From contig OX104122.1 of NCBI GenBank assembly GCA_944474755.1, positions 5,419,223 through 5,483,222 on the forward strand: DNA of 64,000 bases, written 5' to 3'. The translations under genes and the position numbers were made by a program. The notes below the pieces were generated by a model. That model was not told the DNA's origin. It did no database searches and saw only the letters and a list, made by a program, of their open reading frames with translations. Positions 1-16,800 of this stretch are shown here, one piece after another. Positions within the stretch are counted from its first letter, which is position 1. Each line of letters begins with the position of its first letter. This DNA is from Limnoperna fortunei. Taxonomy: Eukaryota; Mollusca; Bivalvia; Mytilida; Modiolidae.

Positions 1-1876
1 ACTGCTTTTATTTTAATTCCATACTTTAAACATTACAACGGAGATACGTCTTTAGTCTTAATCATCAATTCCGACTGCTTTTATTTTAATTCCATACTTT
101 AAACATTACAACAGAGATACGTCTTTAGTCTTAATCATCAATTCCGACTGCATTTTTTTTAATTCCATACTTTAAACATTACAACAGAGTTACGTCTTTA
201 GTCCTAATTATCCATTCCGACTGCATTTATTTTAATTCCATACTTTAAACATTACAACAGAGATACGTCTTTAGTCTTAATCATCAATTCCGACTGCATT
301 TATTTTAATTCCATACTTTAAACATTACAACAGAGATACGTCTTTAGTCTTAATCATCAATTCCGACTGCATTTATTTTAATTCCATACTTTAAACATTA
401 CAACGGAGATACGTCTTTAGTCTTAATCATCAATTCCGACTGCATTTATTTTAATTCCATACTTTAAACATTACAACAGAGATACGTCTTTAGTCTTAAT
501 CATCAATTCCGACTGCTTTTATTTTAATTCCATACTTTAAACATTACAACAGAGATACGTCTTTAGTCTTAATCATCAATTCCGACTGCATTTATTTTAA
601 TTCCATACTTTAAACATTGCAACAGAGATACGTCTTTAGTCTTAATCATCAATTCCGACTGCATTTATTTTAATTCCATACTTTAAACATTGCAACAGAG
701 ATACGTCTTTAGACATAATCATCAATTCCGACTGCATTTATTTTAATTCCATACTTTAAACATTACAACAGAGATACGTCTTTAGTCTTAATCATCAATT
801 CCGACTGCATTTATTTTAATTCCATACTTTAAACATTACAACAGAGATACCTCTTTAGTCTTAATCATCAATTCCGACTGCATTTATTTTAATTCCATAC
901 TTTAAACATTACAACAGAGATACGTCTTAAGTCTTAATCATCAATTCCGACTGCATTTATTTTAATTCCATACTATAAACATTACAACAGAGATACGTCT
1001 TTAGTCTTAATCATCAATTCCGACTGCTTTTATTTTAATTCCATACTTTCAACATTACAACATAGATACGTCTTTAGTCTTAATCATCAATTCCGACTGC
1101 ATTTATTTAAATTCCATACTTTAAACATTACAACAGAGATAAGTTTTTAGTCTTAATCATCAATTCCGACTGCATTTATTTTAATTCCATACTTTAAACA
1201 TTACAACAGAGATACGTTTTTAGTCTTAATCATCAATTCCGGCTGCATTTATTTTAATTCCATACTTTAAACATTACAACAGAGATACGTCTTTAGTCTT
1301 AATCATCAATTCCGACTGCATTTATTTTAATTCCATACTTTAAACATTACAACAGAGATACGTCTTTAGTCTTAATCATCAATTCCGACTGCTTTTATTT
1401 TAATTCCATACTTTAAACATTACAACAGAGATACGTCTTTAGTCTTAATCATCAATTCCGACTGCATTTATTTTAATTCAATACCTTAAACATTACAACA
1501 GAGATACGTCTTTAGTCTTAATCATCAATTCCGACTGCTTTAATTTTAATTCCATACTTTAAACATTACAACAGAGATACGTCTTTAGTCTTAATCATCA
1601 ATTCCGACTGCATTTATTTTAATTCCATACTTTAAACATTACAACAGAGATACGTCTTTAGTCTTAATCATCAATTCCGACTGCATTTATTTTAATTCCA
1701 TACTTTAAACATTACAACAGAGATACGTCTTTAGTCTTAATCATCAATTCCGACTGCATTTATTTTAATTCCATACTTTAAACATTACAACGGAGATAAG
1801 TCTTTAGTCTTAATCATCGATTCAGACTGCATTTATTTTAATTCGGAATCCATACTTTAAAAATTACAACGGAGAT

Positions 1877-4800
1877 ACATCTTTGGTCTTAATCATCAAT
1901 TCCGACTGCATTTATTTTAATTCCATACTTTAAACATTACAACGGAGATACGTCTTTAGTCTTAATCATCAATTCCGACTGCTTTTATTTTAATTCCATA
2001 CTTTAAACATTACAACGAGATACGTCTTTAGTCTTAATCATCAATTCCGACTGCTTTTATTTTAATTCCATACTTTAAACATTACAACAGAGATACGGCT
2101 TTAGTCTTAATCATCAATTCCGACTGCATTTATTTTAATTCCATACTTTAAACATTACAACAGAGATACGTCTTTAGTCTTAATCATCAATTCCGACTGC
2201 ATTTTTTTTAATTCCATGCTTTAAACATTACAACAGAGTTACGTCTTTAGTCTTAATTATCAATTCCGACTGCATTTATTTTAATTCCATACTTTAAACA
2301 TTACAACAGAGATACGTCTTTAGTCTTAATCATCAATTCCGACTGCATTTATTTTAATTCCATACTTTAAACATTACAACAGAGATACGTCTTTAGTCTT
2401 AATCATCAATTCCGACTGCATTTATTTTAATTCCATACTTTAAACATTACAACGGAGATACGTCTTTAGTCTTAATCATCAATTCCGACTGCATTTATTT
2501 TAATTCCATACTTTAAACATTACAACAGAGATACGTCTTTAGTCTTAATCATCAATTCCGACTGCATTTATTTTAATTCCATACTTTAAACATTACAACA
2601 GTGATACGTCTTTAGTCTTAATCATCAATTCCGACTGCTTTTATTTTAATTCCATACTTTAAACATTACAACAGAGATACGTCTTTAGTCTTAATCATCA
2701 ATTCCGACTGCATTTATTTTAATTCCATACTTTAAACATTGCAACAGAGATACGTCTTTAGTCTTAATCATCAATTCCGACTGCATTTATTTTAATTCCA
2801 TACTTTAAACATTACAACAGAGATACGTCTTTAGTCTTAATCATCAATTCCGACTGCATTTATTTTAATTCCATACTTTAAACATTACAACAGAGATACG
2901 TCTTTAGTCTTAATCATCAATTCCGACTGCATTTATTTTAATTCCATACTTTAAACATTACAACAGAGATACCTCTTTAGTCTTAATCATCAATTCCGAC
3001 TGCATTTATTTTAATTCCATACTTTAAACATTACAACAGAGATACGTCTTTAGTCTTAATCATCAATTCCGACTGCATTTATTTTAATTCCATACTATAA
3101 ACATTACAACAGAGATACGTCTTTAGTCTTAATCATCATTTCCGACTGCTTTTATTTTAATTCCATACTTTAAACATTACAACAGAGATACGTCCTTAGT
3201 CTTAATCATCAATTCCGACTGCATTTATTTTAATTCCATACTTTAAACATTACAACAGAGATAAGTTTTTAGTCTTAATCATCAATTCCGACTGCATTTA
3301 TTTTAATTCCATACTTTAAACATTACAACAGAGATACGTCTTTAGTCTTAATCATCATTTCCGACTGCATTTATTTTAATTCCATACTTTAAACATTACA
3401 ACGGAGATACGTCTTTAGTCTTAATCATCGATTCAGACTGCATTTATTTTAATTCCATACTTTAAAAATTACAACGGAGATACATCTTTGGTCTTAATCA
3501 TCAATTCCGACTGCATTTATTTTAATTCCATACTTTAAACATTACAACGGAGATACGTCTTTAGTCTTAATCATCAATTCCGACTGCTTTTATTTTAATT
3601 CCATACTTTAAACATTACAACGGAGATACGTCTTTAGTCTTAATCATCAATTCCGACTGCTTTTATTTTAATTCCATACTTTAAACATTACAACAGAGAT
3701 ACGGCTTTAGTCTTAATCATCAATTCCGACTGCATTTATTTTAATTCCATACTTTAAACATTACAACAGAGATACGTCTTTAGTCTTAATCATCAATTCC
3801 GACTGCATTTTTTTTAATTCCATGCTTTAAACATTACAACAGAGTTACGTCTTTAGTCTTAATTATCAATTCCGACTGCATTTATTTTAATTCCATACTT
3901 TAAACATTACAACAGAGATACGTCTTTAGTCTTAATCATCAATTCCGACTGCATTTATTTTAATTCCATACTTTAAACATTACAACAGAGATACGTCTTT
4001 AGTCTTAATCATCAATTCCGACTGCATTTATTTTAATTCCATACTTTAAACATTACAACGGAGATACGTCTTTAGTCTTAATCATCAATTCCGACTGCAT
4101 TTATTTTAATTCCATTCTTTAAACATTACAACAGAGATACGTCTTTAGTCTTAATCATCAATTCCGACTGCATTTATTTTAATTCCATACTTTAAACATT
4201 ACAACAGTGATACGTCTTTAGTCTTAATCATCAATTCCGACTGCTTTTATTTTAATTCCATACTTTAAACATTACAACAGAGATACGTCTTTAGTCTTAA
4301 TCATCAATTCCGACTGCATTTATTTTAATTCCATACTTTAAACATTGCAACAGAGATACGTCTTTAGTCTTAATCATCAATTCCGACTGCATTTATTTTA
4401 ATTCCATACTTTAAACATTACAACAGAGATACGTCTTTAGTCTTAATCATCAATTCCGACTGCATTTATTTTAATTCCATACTTTAAACATTACAACAGA
4501 GATACGTCTTTAGTCTTAATCATCAATTCCGACTGCATTTATTTTAATTCCATACTTTAAACATTACAACAGAGATACCTCTTTAGTCTTAATCATCAAT
4601 TCCGACTGCATTTATTTTAATTCCATACTTTAAACATTACAACAGAGATACGTCTTTAGTCTTAATCATCATTTCCGACTGCTTTTATTTTAATTCCATA
4701 CTTTAAACATTACAACAGAGATACGTCCTTAGTCTTAATCATCAATTCCGACTGCATTTATTTTAATTCCATACTTTAAACATTACAACATAGATAAGTT
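1877..4800. repeat. Higher-order repeat, 22-monomer unit (about 1606 bp), two copies
   Basis: Rare variants recur at a fixed offset. GATACGGCTTTAG at 2095 recurs at 3701, exactly 22 x 73 bp away. TACATCTTTGGTC at 1877 recurs at 3482, which is 1605 bp because the first copy lost one base near 2018. After about 3.1 kb the offset falls to 21 monomers (GTCCTTAGTC at 3193 and 4726), so one monomer was dropped in the second copy. Confidence 0.85.
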
Positions 4801-7800
4801 TTTAGTCTTAATCATCAATTCCGACTGCATTTATTTTAATTCCATACTTTAAACATTACAACAGAGATACGTCTTTAGTCTTAATCATCATTTCCGACTG
4901 CTTTTATTTTAATTCCATACTTTAAACATTACAACAGAGATACGTCCTTAGTCTTAATCATCAATTCCGACTGCATTTATTTTAATTCCATACTTTAAAC
5001 ATTACAACAGAGATAAGTTTTTAGTCTTAATCATCAATTCCGACTGCATTTATTTTAATTCCATACTTTAAACATTACAACAGAGATACGTCTTTAGTCT
5101 TAATCATCAATTCCGACTGCATTTATTTTAATTCCATACTTTAAACATTACAACAGAGATACGTCTTTAGTCTTAATCATCAATTCCGACTGCATTTATT
5201 TTAAATCCATACTTTAAACATTACAACAGAGATACCTCTTTAGTCTTAATCATCAATTCCGACTGCATTTATTTTAATTCCATACTTTAAACATTATAAC
5301 AGAGATACGTCTTTAGTCTTAATCATCAATTCCGACTGCTTTTATTTTAATTCCATACTTTAAACATTACAACAGAGATACGTCTTTAGTCTTAATCATC
5401 AATTCCGACTGCATTTATTTTAATTCCATACTTTAAACATTACAACAGAGATACGTCTTTAGTCTTAATCATCAATTCCGACTGCTTTTATTTTAATTCC
5501 ATACTTTAAACATTACAACAGAGATACGTCTTTAGTCTTAATCATCAATTCCGACTGCATTTATTTTAATTCCATACCTTAAACATTACAACAGAGATAC
5601 GTCTTTAGTCTTAATCATCAATTCCGACTGCTTTAATTTTAATTCCATACTTTAAACATTACAACAGAGATACGTCTTTAGTCTTAATCATCAATTCCGA
5701 CTGCATTTATTTTAATTCCATACTTTAAACATTACAACAGAGATACGTCTTTAGTCTTAATCATCAATTCCGACTGCATTTATTTTAATTCCATACTTTA
5801 AACATTACAACAGAGATACGTCTTTAGTCTTAATCATCAATTCCGACTGCATTTATTTTAATTCCATACTTTAAACATTACAACAGAGATACGTCTTTAG
5901 TCTTAATCATCGATTCAGACTGCATTTATTTTAATTCCATACTTTAAACATTACAACGGAGATACGTCTTTGGTCTTAATCATCAATTCCGACTGCATTT
6001 ATTTTAATTCCATACTTTACATTACAACGGAGATACGTCTTTAGTCTTAATCATCAATTCCGACTGCTTTTATTTTAATTCCATACTTTAAACATTACAA
6101 CAGAGATACGTCTTTAGTCTTAATCATCAATTCCGACTGCTTTTATTTTAATTCCATACTTTAAACATTACAACAGAGATACGTCTTTAGTCTTAATCAT
6201 CAATTCCGACTGCATTTATTTTAATTCCATACTTTAAACATTACAACAGAGATACGTCTTTAGTCTTAATCATCAATTCCGACTGCATTTTTTTTAATTC
6301 CATACTTTAAACATTACAACAGAGTTACGTCTTTAGTCTTAATTATCAATTCCGACTGCATTTATTTTAATTCCATACTTTAAACATTACAACATAGATA
6401 AGTTTTTAGTCTTAATCATCAATTCCGACTGCATTTATTTTAATTCCATACTTTAAACATTACAACAGAGATACGTCTTTAGTCTTAATCATCATTTCCG
6501 ACTGCTTTTATTTTAATTCCATACTTTAAACATTACAACAGAGATACGTCCTTAGTCTTAATCATCAATTCCGACTGCATTTATTTTAATTCCATACTTT
6601 AAACATTACAACAGAGATAAGTTTTTAGTCTTAATCATCAATTCCGACTGCATTTATTTTAATTCCATACTTTAAACATTACAACAGAGATACGTCTTTA
6701 GTCTTAATCATCAATTCCGACTGCATTTATTTTAATTCCATACTTTAAACATTACAACAGAGATACGTCTTTAGTCTTAATCATCAATTCCGACTGCATT
6801 TATTTTAATTCCATACTTTAAACATTACAACAGAGATACCTCTTTAGTCTTAATCATCAATTCCGACTGCATTTATTTTAATTCCATACTTTAAACATTA
6901 TAACAGAGATACGTCTTTAGTCTTAATCATCAATTCCGACTGCATTTATTTTAATTCCATACTATAAACATTACAACAGAGAGACGTCTTTAGTCTTAAT
7001 CATCAATTCCGACTGCTTTTATTTTAATTCCATACTTTAAACATTACAACAGAGATACGTCTTTAGTCTTAATCATCAATTCCGACTGCATTTATTTTAA
7101 TTCCATACTATAAACATTACAACAGAGATACGTCTTTAGTCTTAATCATCAATTCCGACTGCATTTATTTTAATTCCATACTTTAAACATTACAACAGAG
7201 ATACGTCTTTAGTCTTAATCATCAATTCCGACTGCATTTATTTTAATTCCATACCTTAAACATTACAACAGAGATACGTCTTTAGTCTTAATCATCAATT
7301 CCGACTGCATTTATTTTAATTCCATACTTTAAACATTACAACGGAGATACGTCTTTAGTCTTAATCATCAATTCCGACTGCTTTAATTTTAATTCCATAC
7401 TTTAAACATTACAACAGAGATACGTCTTTAGTCTTAATCATCAATTCCGACTGCATTTATTTTAATTCCATACTTTAAACATTACAACAGAGATACGTCT
7501 TTAGTCTTAATCATCAATTCCGACTGCTTTAATTTTAATTCCATACTTTAAACATTACAACAGAGATACGTCTTTAGTCTTAATCATCAATTCCGACTGC
7601 ATTTATTTTAATTCCATACTTTAAACATTACAACGGAGATACGTCTTTAGTCTTAATCATCAATTCCGACTGCTTTTATTTTAATTCCATACTTTAAACA
7701 TTACAACAGAGATACGTCTTTAGTCTTAATCATCAATTCCGACTGCATTTAATTTAATTCCATACTTTAAACATTACAACAGAGATACGTCTTTAGTCTT

Positions 7801-10800
7801 AATCATCAATTCCGACTGCATTTATTTTAATTCCATACTTTAAACATTACAACAGAGATACGTCTTTAGTCTTAATCATCAATTCCGACTGCATTTATTT
7901 TAATTCCATACTTTAAACATTACAACAGAGATACGTCTTTAGTCTAAATCATCGATTCAGACTGCATTTATTTTAATTCCATACTTTAAACATTACAACG
8001 GAGATACGTCTTTGGTCTTAATCATCAATTCCGACTGCATTTATTTTAATTCCATACTTTACATTACAACGGAGATACGTCTTTAGTCTTAATCATCAAT
8101 TCCGACTGCTTTTATTTTAATTCCATACTTTAAACATTACAACGGAGATACGTCTTTAGTCTTAATCATCAATTCCGACTGCTTTTATTTTAATTCCATA
8201 CTTTAAACATTACAACAGAGATACGTCTTTAGTCTTAATCATCAATTCCGACTGCATTTATTTTAATTCCATACTTTAAACATTACAACAGAGATACGTC
8301 TTTAGTCTTAATTATCAATTCCGACTGCATTTATTTTAATTCCATACTTTAAACATTACAACAGAGATACGTCTTTAGTCTTAATCATCAATTCCGACTG
8401 CATTTATTTTAATTCCATACTTTAAACATTACAACAGAGATACGTCTTTAGTCTTAATCATCAATTCCGACTGCATTTATTTTAATTCCATACTTTAAAC
8501 ATTACAACGGAGATACGTCTTTAGTCTTAATCATCAGTTCCGACTGCATTTATTTTAATTCCATACTTTAAACATTGCAACAGAGATACGTCTTTAGTCT
8601 TAATCATCAATTCCGACTGCATTTATTTTAATTCCATACTTTAAACATTACAACAGAGATACCACTTTAGTCTTAATCATCAATTCCGACTGCATTTATT
8701 TTAATTCCATACTTTAAACATTACAACAGAGATACGTCTTTAGTCTTAATCATCAATTCCGACTGCATTTAATTTAATTCCATACTTTAAACATTACAAC
8801 AGAGATACCTCTTTAGTCTTAATCATCAATTCCGACTGCATTTATTTTAATTCCATACTTTAAACATTACAACAGAGATACGTCTTTAGTCTTAATCATC
8901 AATTCCGACTGCATTTATTTTAATTCCATACTATAAACATTACAACAGAGATACGTCTTTAGTCTTAATCATCAATTCCGACTGCTTTTATTTTAATTCC
9001 ATACTTTAAACATTACAACAGAGATACGTCTTTAGTCTTAATCATCAATTCCGACTGCATTTATTTTAATTCCATACTTTAAACATTACAACAGAGATAA
9101 GTTTTTAGTCTTAATCATCAATTCCGAATGCATTTATTTTAATTCCATACTTTAAACATTACAACAGAGATACGTCTTTAGTCTTAATCATCAATTCCGA
9201 CTGCATTTATTTTAATTCCATACTTTAAACATTACAACAGAGATACCTCTTTAGTCTTAATCATCAATTCCGACTGCATTTATTTTAATTCCATACTTTA
9301 AACATTACAACAGAGATACGTCTTTAGTCTTAATCATCAATTCCGACTGCATTTATTTTAATTCCATACTTTAAACATTACAACAGAGATACGTCTTTAG
9401 TCTTAATCATCAATTCCGACTGCATTTATTTTAATTCCATACTTTAAACATTACAACAGAGATACGTCTTTAGTCTTAATCATCAATTCCGACTGCATTT
9501 ATTTTAAGTCCATACTTTAAACATTACAACAGAGATACGTCTTTAGTCTTAATCATCAATTCCGACTGCTTTTATTTTAATTCCATACTTTAAACATTAC
9601 AACAGAGATACGTCTTTAGTCTTAATCATCAATTCCGACTGCATTTATTTTAATTCCATACTTTAAACATTACAACAGAGATAAGTCTTAAGTCTTAATC
9701 ATCAATTCCGACTGCATTTATTTTAATTCCATACTTTAAACATTACAACAGAGATACGTCTTTAGTCTTAATCATCAATTCCGACTGCATTTATTTTAAT
9801 TCCATACTTTAAAAATTGCAACAGAGATACGTCTTTAGTCTTAATCATCAATTCCGACTGCATTTATTTTAATTCCATACTTTAAACATTACAACAGAGA
9901 TACGTCTTTAGTCTTAATCATCAATTCCGACTGCATTTATTTTAATTCCATACTTTAAACATTACAACAGAGATACGTCTGTAGTCTTAATCATCAATTC
10001 CGACTGCATTTATTTTAATTCCATACTTTAAACATTACAACAGAGATACATCTTTAGTCTTATTCATCAATTCCGACTGCATTTATTTTAATTCCATACT
10101 TTAAACATTACAACAAAGATACGTCTTTAGTCTTAATCATCAATTCCGACTGCATTTATTTTAATTCCACACTTTAAACATTACAACAGAGATACGTCTT
10201 TAGTCTTAATCATCAATTCCGACTGCTTTTATTTTAATTCCATACTTTAAACATTACAACAGAGATACGTCTTTAGTCTTAATCATCAATTCCGACTGCT
10301 TTTGTTTTAATTCCATACTTTAAACATTACAACAGAGATACGTCTTTAGTCTTAATCATCAATTCCGACTGCTTTTATTTTAATTCCATACTTTAAACAT
10401 TACAACAGAGATACGTCTTTAGTCTTAATCATCAATTCCGACTGCATTTATTTTAATTCCATACTATAAACATTACAACAGAGATACGTCTTTAGTCTTA
10501 ATCATCAATTCCGACTGCTTTTATTTTAATTCCATACTTTAAACATTACAACAGAGATACGTCTTTAGTCTTAATCATCAATTCCGACTGCATTTATTTT
10601 AATTCCATACTTTAAACATTACAACAGAGATAAGTCTTTAGTCTTAATAATCAATTCCGACTGCATTTATTTTAATTCCATACTTTAAACATTACAACAG
10701 AGATACGTCTTTAGTCTTAATCATCAATTCCGGCTGCATTTATTTTAATTCCATACTTTAAACATTACAACAGAGATACGTCTTTAGTCTTAATCATCAA

Positions 10801-10847
10801 TTCCGACTGCATTTATTTTAATTCCATACTTTAAACATTACAACAGA

Positions 10848-13800
10848 TACGTCTTTAGTCTTAATCATCAATTCCGACTGCTTTTGTTTTAATTCCATAC
10901 TTTAAACATTACAACAGAGATACGTCTTTAGTCTTAATCATCAATTCCGACTGCTTTTATTTTAATTCCATACTTTAAACATTACAACAGAGATACGTCT
11001 TTGGTCTTAATCATCAATTCCGACTGCATTTATTTTAATTCCATACTATAAATATTACAACAGAGATACGTCTTTAGTCTTAATTATCAATTCCGACTGC
11101 TTTTATTTTAATTCCATACTTTAAACATTACAACAGAGATACGTCTTTAGTCTTAATCATCAATTCCGACTGCATTTATTTTAATTCCTCACTTTAAACA
11201 TTACAACAGAGATAAGTCTTTAGTCTTAATCATCAATTCCGACTGCATTTATTTTAATTCCATACTTTAAACATTACAACAGAGATACGTCTTTAGTCTT
11301 AATCATCAATTCCGGCTGCATTTATTTTAATTCCATACTTTAAACATTACAACAGAGATACGTCTTTAGTCTTAATCATCAATTCCGACTGCATTTATTT
11401 TAATTCCATACTTTAAACATTACAACAGAGATACGTCTTTAGTCTTTATCATCAATTCCGACTGCATTTATTTTAATTCCATACTTTAAACATTACAACA
11501 GAGATACGTCTTTAGTCTTAATCATCAATTCCGACTGTTTTTATTTTAATTCCATGCTTAAACATTACAACAGAGATACGTCTTTAGTCTTAATCATCAA
11601 TTCCGACTGCTTTTATTTTAATTCCATACTTTAAACATTACAACAGAGATACGTCTTTAGTCTTAATCATCAATTCCGACTGCTTTTATTTTAATTCCAT
11701 ACTTTAAACATTACAACAGAGATACGTCTTTAGTCTTAATCATCAATTCCGACTGCATTTATTTTAATTCCATACTTTAAACATTACAACAGAGATACGT
11801 CTTTAGTCTTAATCATCAATTCCGACTGCTTTTATTTTAATTCCATACTTTAAACATTACAACAGAGATACGTCTTTAGTCTTAATCATCAATTCCGACT
11901 GCATTTATTTTAATTCCATACTTTAAAAATTGCAACAGAGATACGTCTTTAGTCTTAATCATCAATTCCGACTGCATTTATTTTAATTCCATACTTTAAA
12001 AATTGCAACAGAGATACGTCTTTAGTCTTAATCATCAATTCCGACTGCATTTATTTTAATTCCATACTTTAAACATTACAACAGAGATACGTCTTTAGTC
12101 TTAATCATCAATTCCTTCTGCATTTATTTTAATTCCATACTTTAAACATTACAACAGAGATACGTCTGTAGTCTTAATCATCAATTCCGACTGCATTTAT
12201 TTTAATTCCATACTTTAAACATTACAACACAGATACGTCTTTAGTCTTAATCATCAATTCCGACTGCATTTATTTTAATTCCATGCTATAAACATTACAA
12301 CAGAGATACGTCTTTAGTCTTAATCATCAATTCCGACTGCTTTTATTTTAATTCCATACTTTAAACATTACAACAGAGATACGTCTTTAGTCTTAATCAT
12401 CAATTCCGACTGCTTTTATTTTAATTCCATACTTTAAACATTACAACATAGATAAGTCTTTAGTCTTAATCATCAATTCCGACTGCATTTATTTTAATTC
12501 CATACTTTAAACATTACAACAGAGATACGTCTTTAGTCTTAATCATCAATTCCGGCTGCATTTATTTTAATTCCATACTTTAAACATTACAACAGAGATA
12601 CGTCTTTAGTCTTAATCATCAATTCCGACTGCATTTATTTTAATTCCATACTTTAAACATTACAACAGAGATACGTCTTTAGTCTTTATCATCAATTCCG
12701 ACTGCATTTATTTTAATTCCATACTTTAAACATTACAACAGAGATACGTCTTTAGTCTTAATCATCAATTCCGACTGTTTTTATTTTAATTCCATACTTT
12801 AAACATTACAACAGAGATACGTCTTTAGTCTTAATCATCAATTCCGACTGCTTTTATTTTAATTCCATACTTTAAACATTACAACAGAGATACGTCTTTA
12901 GTCTTAATCATCAATTCCGACTGCTTTTATTTTAATTCCATACTTTAAACATTACAACAGAAATACGTCTTTAGTCTTAATCATCAATTCCGACTGCATT
13001 TATTTTAATTCCATACTTTAAACATTACAACAGAGATACGTCTTTAGTCTTAATCATCAATTCCGACTGCATTTATTTTAATTCCATACTTTAAACATTA
13101 CAACAGAGATACGTCTTTAGTCTTAATCATCAATTCCGACTGCATTTATTTTAATTCCATACTTTAAACATTACAACAGAGATACGTCTTTAGTCTTATT
13201 CATCAATTCCGACTGCATTTATTTTAATTCCATACTTTAAACATTACAACAGAGATACGTCTTTAGTCTTAATCATCAATTCCGACTGCATTTATTTTAA
13301 TTCCATACTTTAAACATTACAACAGAGATACGTCTTTAGTCTTAATCATCAATTCCGACTGCATTTATTTTAATTCCATACTTTAAACATTACAACAGAG
13401 ATACGTCTTTAGTCTTAATCATCAATTCCGACTGCTTTTATTTTAATTCCATACTTTAAACATTACAACAGAGATACGTCTTTAGTCTTAATCATCAATT
13501 CCGACTGCATTTATTTTAATTCCATACTTTAAAAATTGCAACAGAGATACGTCTTTAGTCTTAATCATCAATTCCGACTGCATTTATTTTAATTCCATAC
13601 TTTAAAAATTGCAACAGAGATACGTCTTTAGTCTTAATAATCAATTCCGACTGCATTTATTTTAATTCCATACTTTAAACATTACAACAGAGATACGTCT
13701 TTAGTCTTAATCATCAATTCCGACTGCATTTATTTTAATTCCATACTTTAAACATTACAACAGAGATACGTATGTAGTCTTAATCATCAATTCCGACTGC

Positions 13801-16800
13801 ATTTATTTTAATTCCATACTTTAAACATTACAACAGAGATACATCTTTAGTCTTATTCATCAATTCCGACTGCATTTATTTTAATTCCATACTTTAAACA
13901 TTACAACAAAGATACGTCTTTAGTCTTAATCATCAATTCCGACTGCATTTATTTTAATTCCATACTTTAAACATTACAACAGAGATACGTCTTTAGTCTT
14001 AATCATCAATTCCGACTGCTTTTATATTAATTCCATACTTTAAACATTACAACAGAGATACGTCTTTAGTCTTAATCATCAATTCCGACTGCTTTTGTTT
14101 TAATTCCATACTTTAAACATTAAAACAGAGATACGTCTTTAGTCTTAATCATCAATTCCGACTGCTTTTATTTTAATTCCATACTTTAAACATTACAACA
14201 GAGATACGTCTTTAGTCTTAATCATCAATTCCGACTGCATTTATTTTAATTCCATACTATAAACATTACAACAGAGATTCGTCTTTAGTCTTAATCATCA
14301 ATTCCGACTGCTTTTATTTTAATTCCATACTTTAAACATTACAACAGAGATACGTCTTTAGTCTTAATCATCAATTCCGACTGCATTTATTTTAATTCCA
14401 TACTTTAAACATTACAACAGAGATAAGTCTTTAGTCTTAATAATCAATTCCGACTGCATTTATTTTAATTCAATACTTTAAACATTACAACAGAGATACG
14501 TCTTTAGTCTTAATCATCAATTCCGGCTGCATTTATTTTAATTCCATACTTTAAACACTACAACAGAGATACGTCTTTAGTCTTAATCATCAATTCCGAC
14601 TGCATTTATTTTAATTCCATACTTTAAACATTACAACAGATACGTCTTAAGTCTTAATCATCAATTCCGACTGCTTTTGTTTTAATTCCATACTTTAAAC
14701 ATTACAACAGAGATACGTCTTTAGTCTTAATCATCAATTCCGACTGCTTTTATTTTAATTCCATACTTTAAACATTACAACAGAGATACGTCTTTAGTCT
14801 TAATCATCAATTCCGACTGCATTTATTTTAATTCCATACTATAAACATTACAACAGAGATACGTCTTTAGTCTTAATCATCAATTCCGACTGCTTTTATT
14901 TTAATTCCATACTTTAAACATTACAACAGAGATACGTCTTTAGTCTTAATCATCAATTCCGACTGCATTTATTTTAATTCCATACTTTAAACATTACAAC
15001 AGAGATAAGTCTTTAGTCTTAATGATCAATTCCGACTGCATTTATTTTAATTCCATACTTTAAACATTACAACAGAGATACGTCTTTAGTCTTAATCATC
15101 AATTCCGGCTGCATTTATTTTAATTCCATACTTTAAACATTACAACAGAGATACGTCTTTAGTCTTAATCATCAATTCCGACTGCATTTATTTTAATTCC
15201 ATAATTTAAACATTACAACAGAGATACCTCTTTAGTCTTTATCATCAATTCCGACTGCATTTATTTTAATTCCATACTTTAAACATTACAACAGAGATAC
15301 GTCTTTAGTCTTAATCATCAATTCCGACTGTTTTTATTTTAATTCCATACTTTAAACATTACAACAGAGATACGTCTTTAGTCTTAATCATCAATTCCGA
15401 CTGCTTTTATTTTAATTCCATACTTTAAACATTACAACAGAGATACGTCTTTAGTCTTAATCATCAATTCCGACTGCATTTATTTTAATTCCATACTTTA
15501 AACATTACAACAGAGATACGTCTTTAGTCTTAATCATCAATTCCGACTGCATTTATTTTAATTCCATACTTTAAACATTACAACAGAGATACGTCTTTAG
15601 TCTTAATCATCAATTCCGGCTGCATTTATTTTAATTCCATACTTTAAACATTACAACAGAGATACGTCTTTAGTCTTAATCATCAATTCCGACTGCATTT
15701 ATTTTAATTCCATACTTTAAACATTACAACAGAGATACGTCTTTAGTCTTAATCATCAATTCCGACTGCATTTATTTTAATTCCATACTTTAAACATTAC
15801 AACAGAGATACGTCTTTAGTCTTAATCATCAATTCCGACTGCATTTATTTTAATTCCATACTTTAAACATTACAACAGAGATACGTCTTTAGTCTTAATC
15901 ATCAATTCCGACTGCTTTTATTTTAATTCCATACTTTAAACATTACAACAGAGATACGTCTTTAGTCTTAATCATCAATTCCGACTGCATTTATTTTAAT
16001 TACATACTTTAAAAATTGCAACAGAGATACGTCTTTAGTCTTAATCATAAATTCCGACTGCATTTATTTTAATTCCATACTTTGAACATTACAACAGAGA
16101 TACGTCTTTAGTCTTAATCATCAATTCCCACTGCATTTATTTTAATTCCATACTTTAAACATTACAACAGAGATACGTCTTTAGTCTTAATCATCAATTC
16201 CGACTGCATTTATTTTAATTCCATACTTTAAACATTACAACAGAGATACATCTTTAGTCTTAATCATCAATTCCGACTGCATTTATTTTAATTCCATACT
16301 TTAAACATTACAACAGAGATACGTCTTTAGTCTTAATCATCAATTCCGACTGCATTTATTTTAATTCCATACTTTAAACATTACAACAGAAATACGTCTT
16401 TAGTCTTAATCATCAATTCCGACTGCATTTATTTTAATTCCATACTTTAAACATTACAACAGAGATACGTCTTTAGTCTTAATCATCAATTCCGACTGCT
16501 TTTATTTTAATTCCATACTTTAAACATTACAACAGAGATACGTCTTTAGTCTTAATCATCAATTCCGACTGCATTTATTTTAATTCCATACTTTAAACAT
16601 TACAACAGAGATGCGTCTTTAGTCTTAATCATCAATTCCGACTGCATTTATTTTAATTCCATACTTTAAACATTACAACAGAGATACGTCTTTAGTCTTA
16701 ATCATCAATTCCGGCTGCATTTATTTTAATTCCATACTTTAAACATTACAACAGAGATACGTCTTTAGTCTTAATCATCAATTCCGACTGCATTTATTTT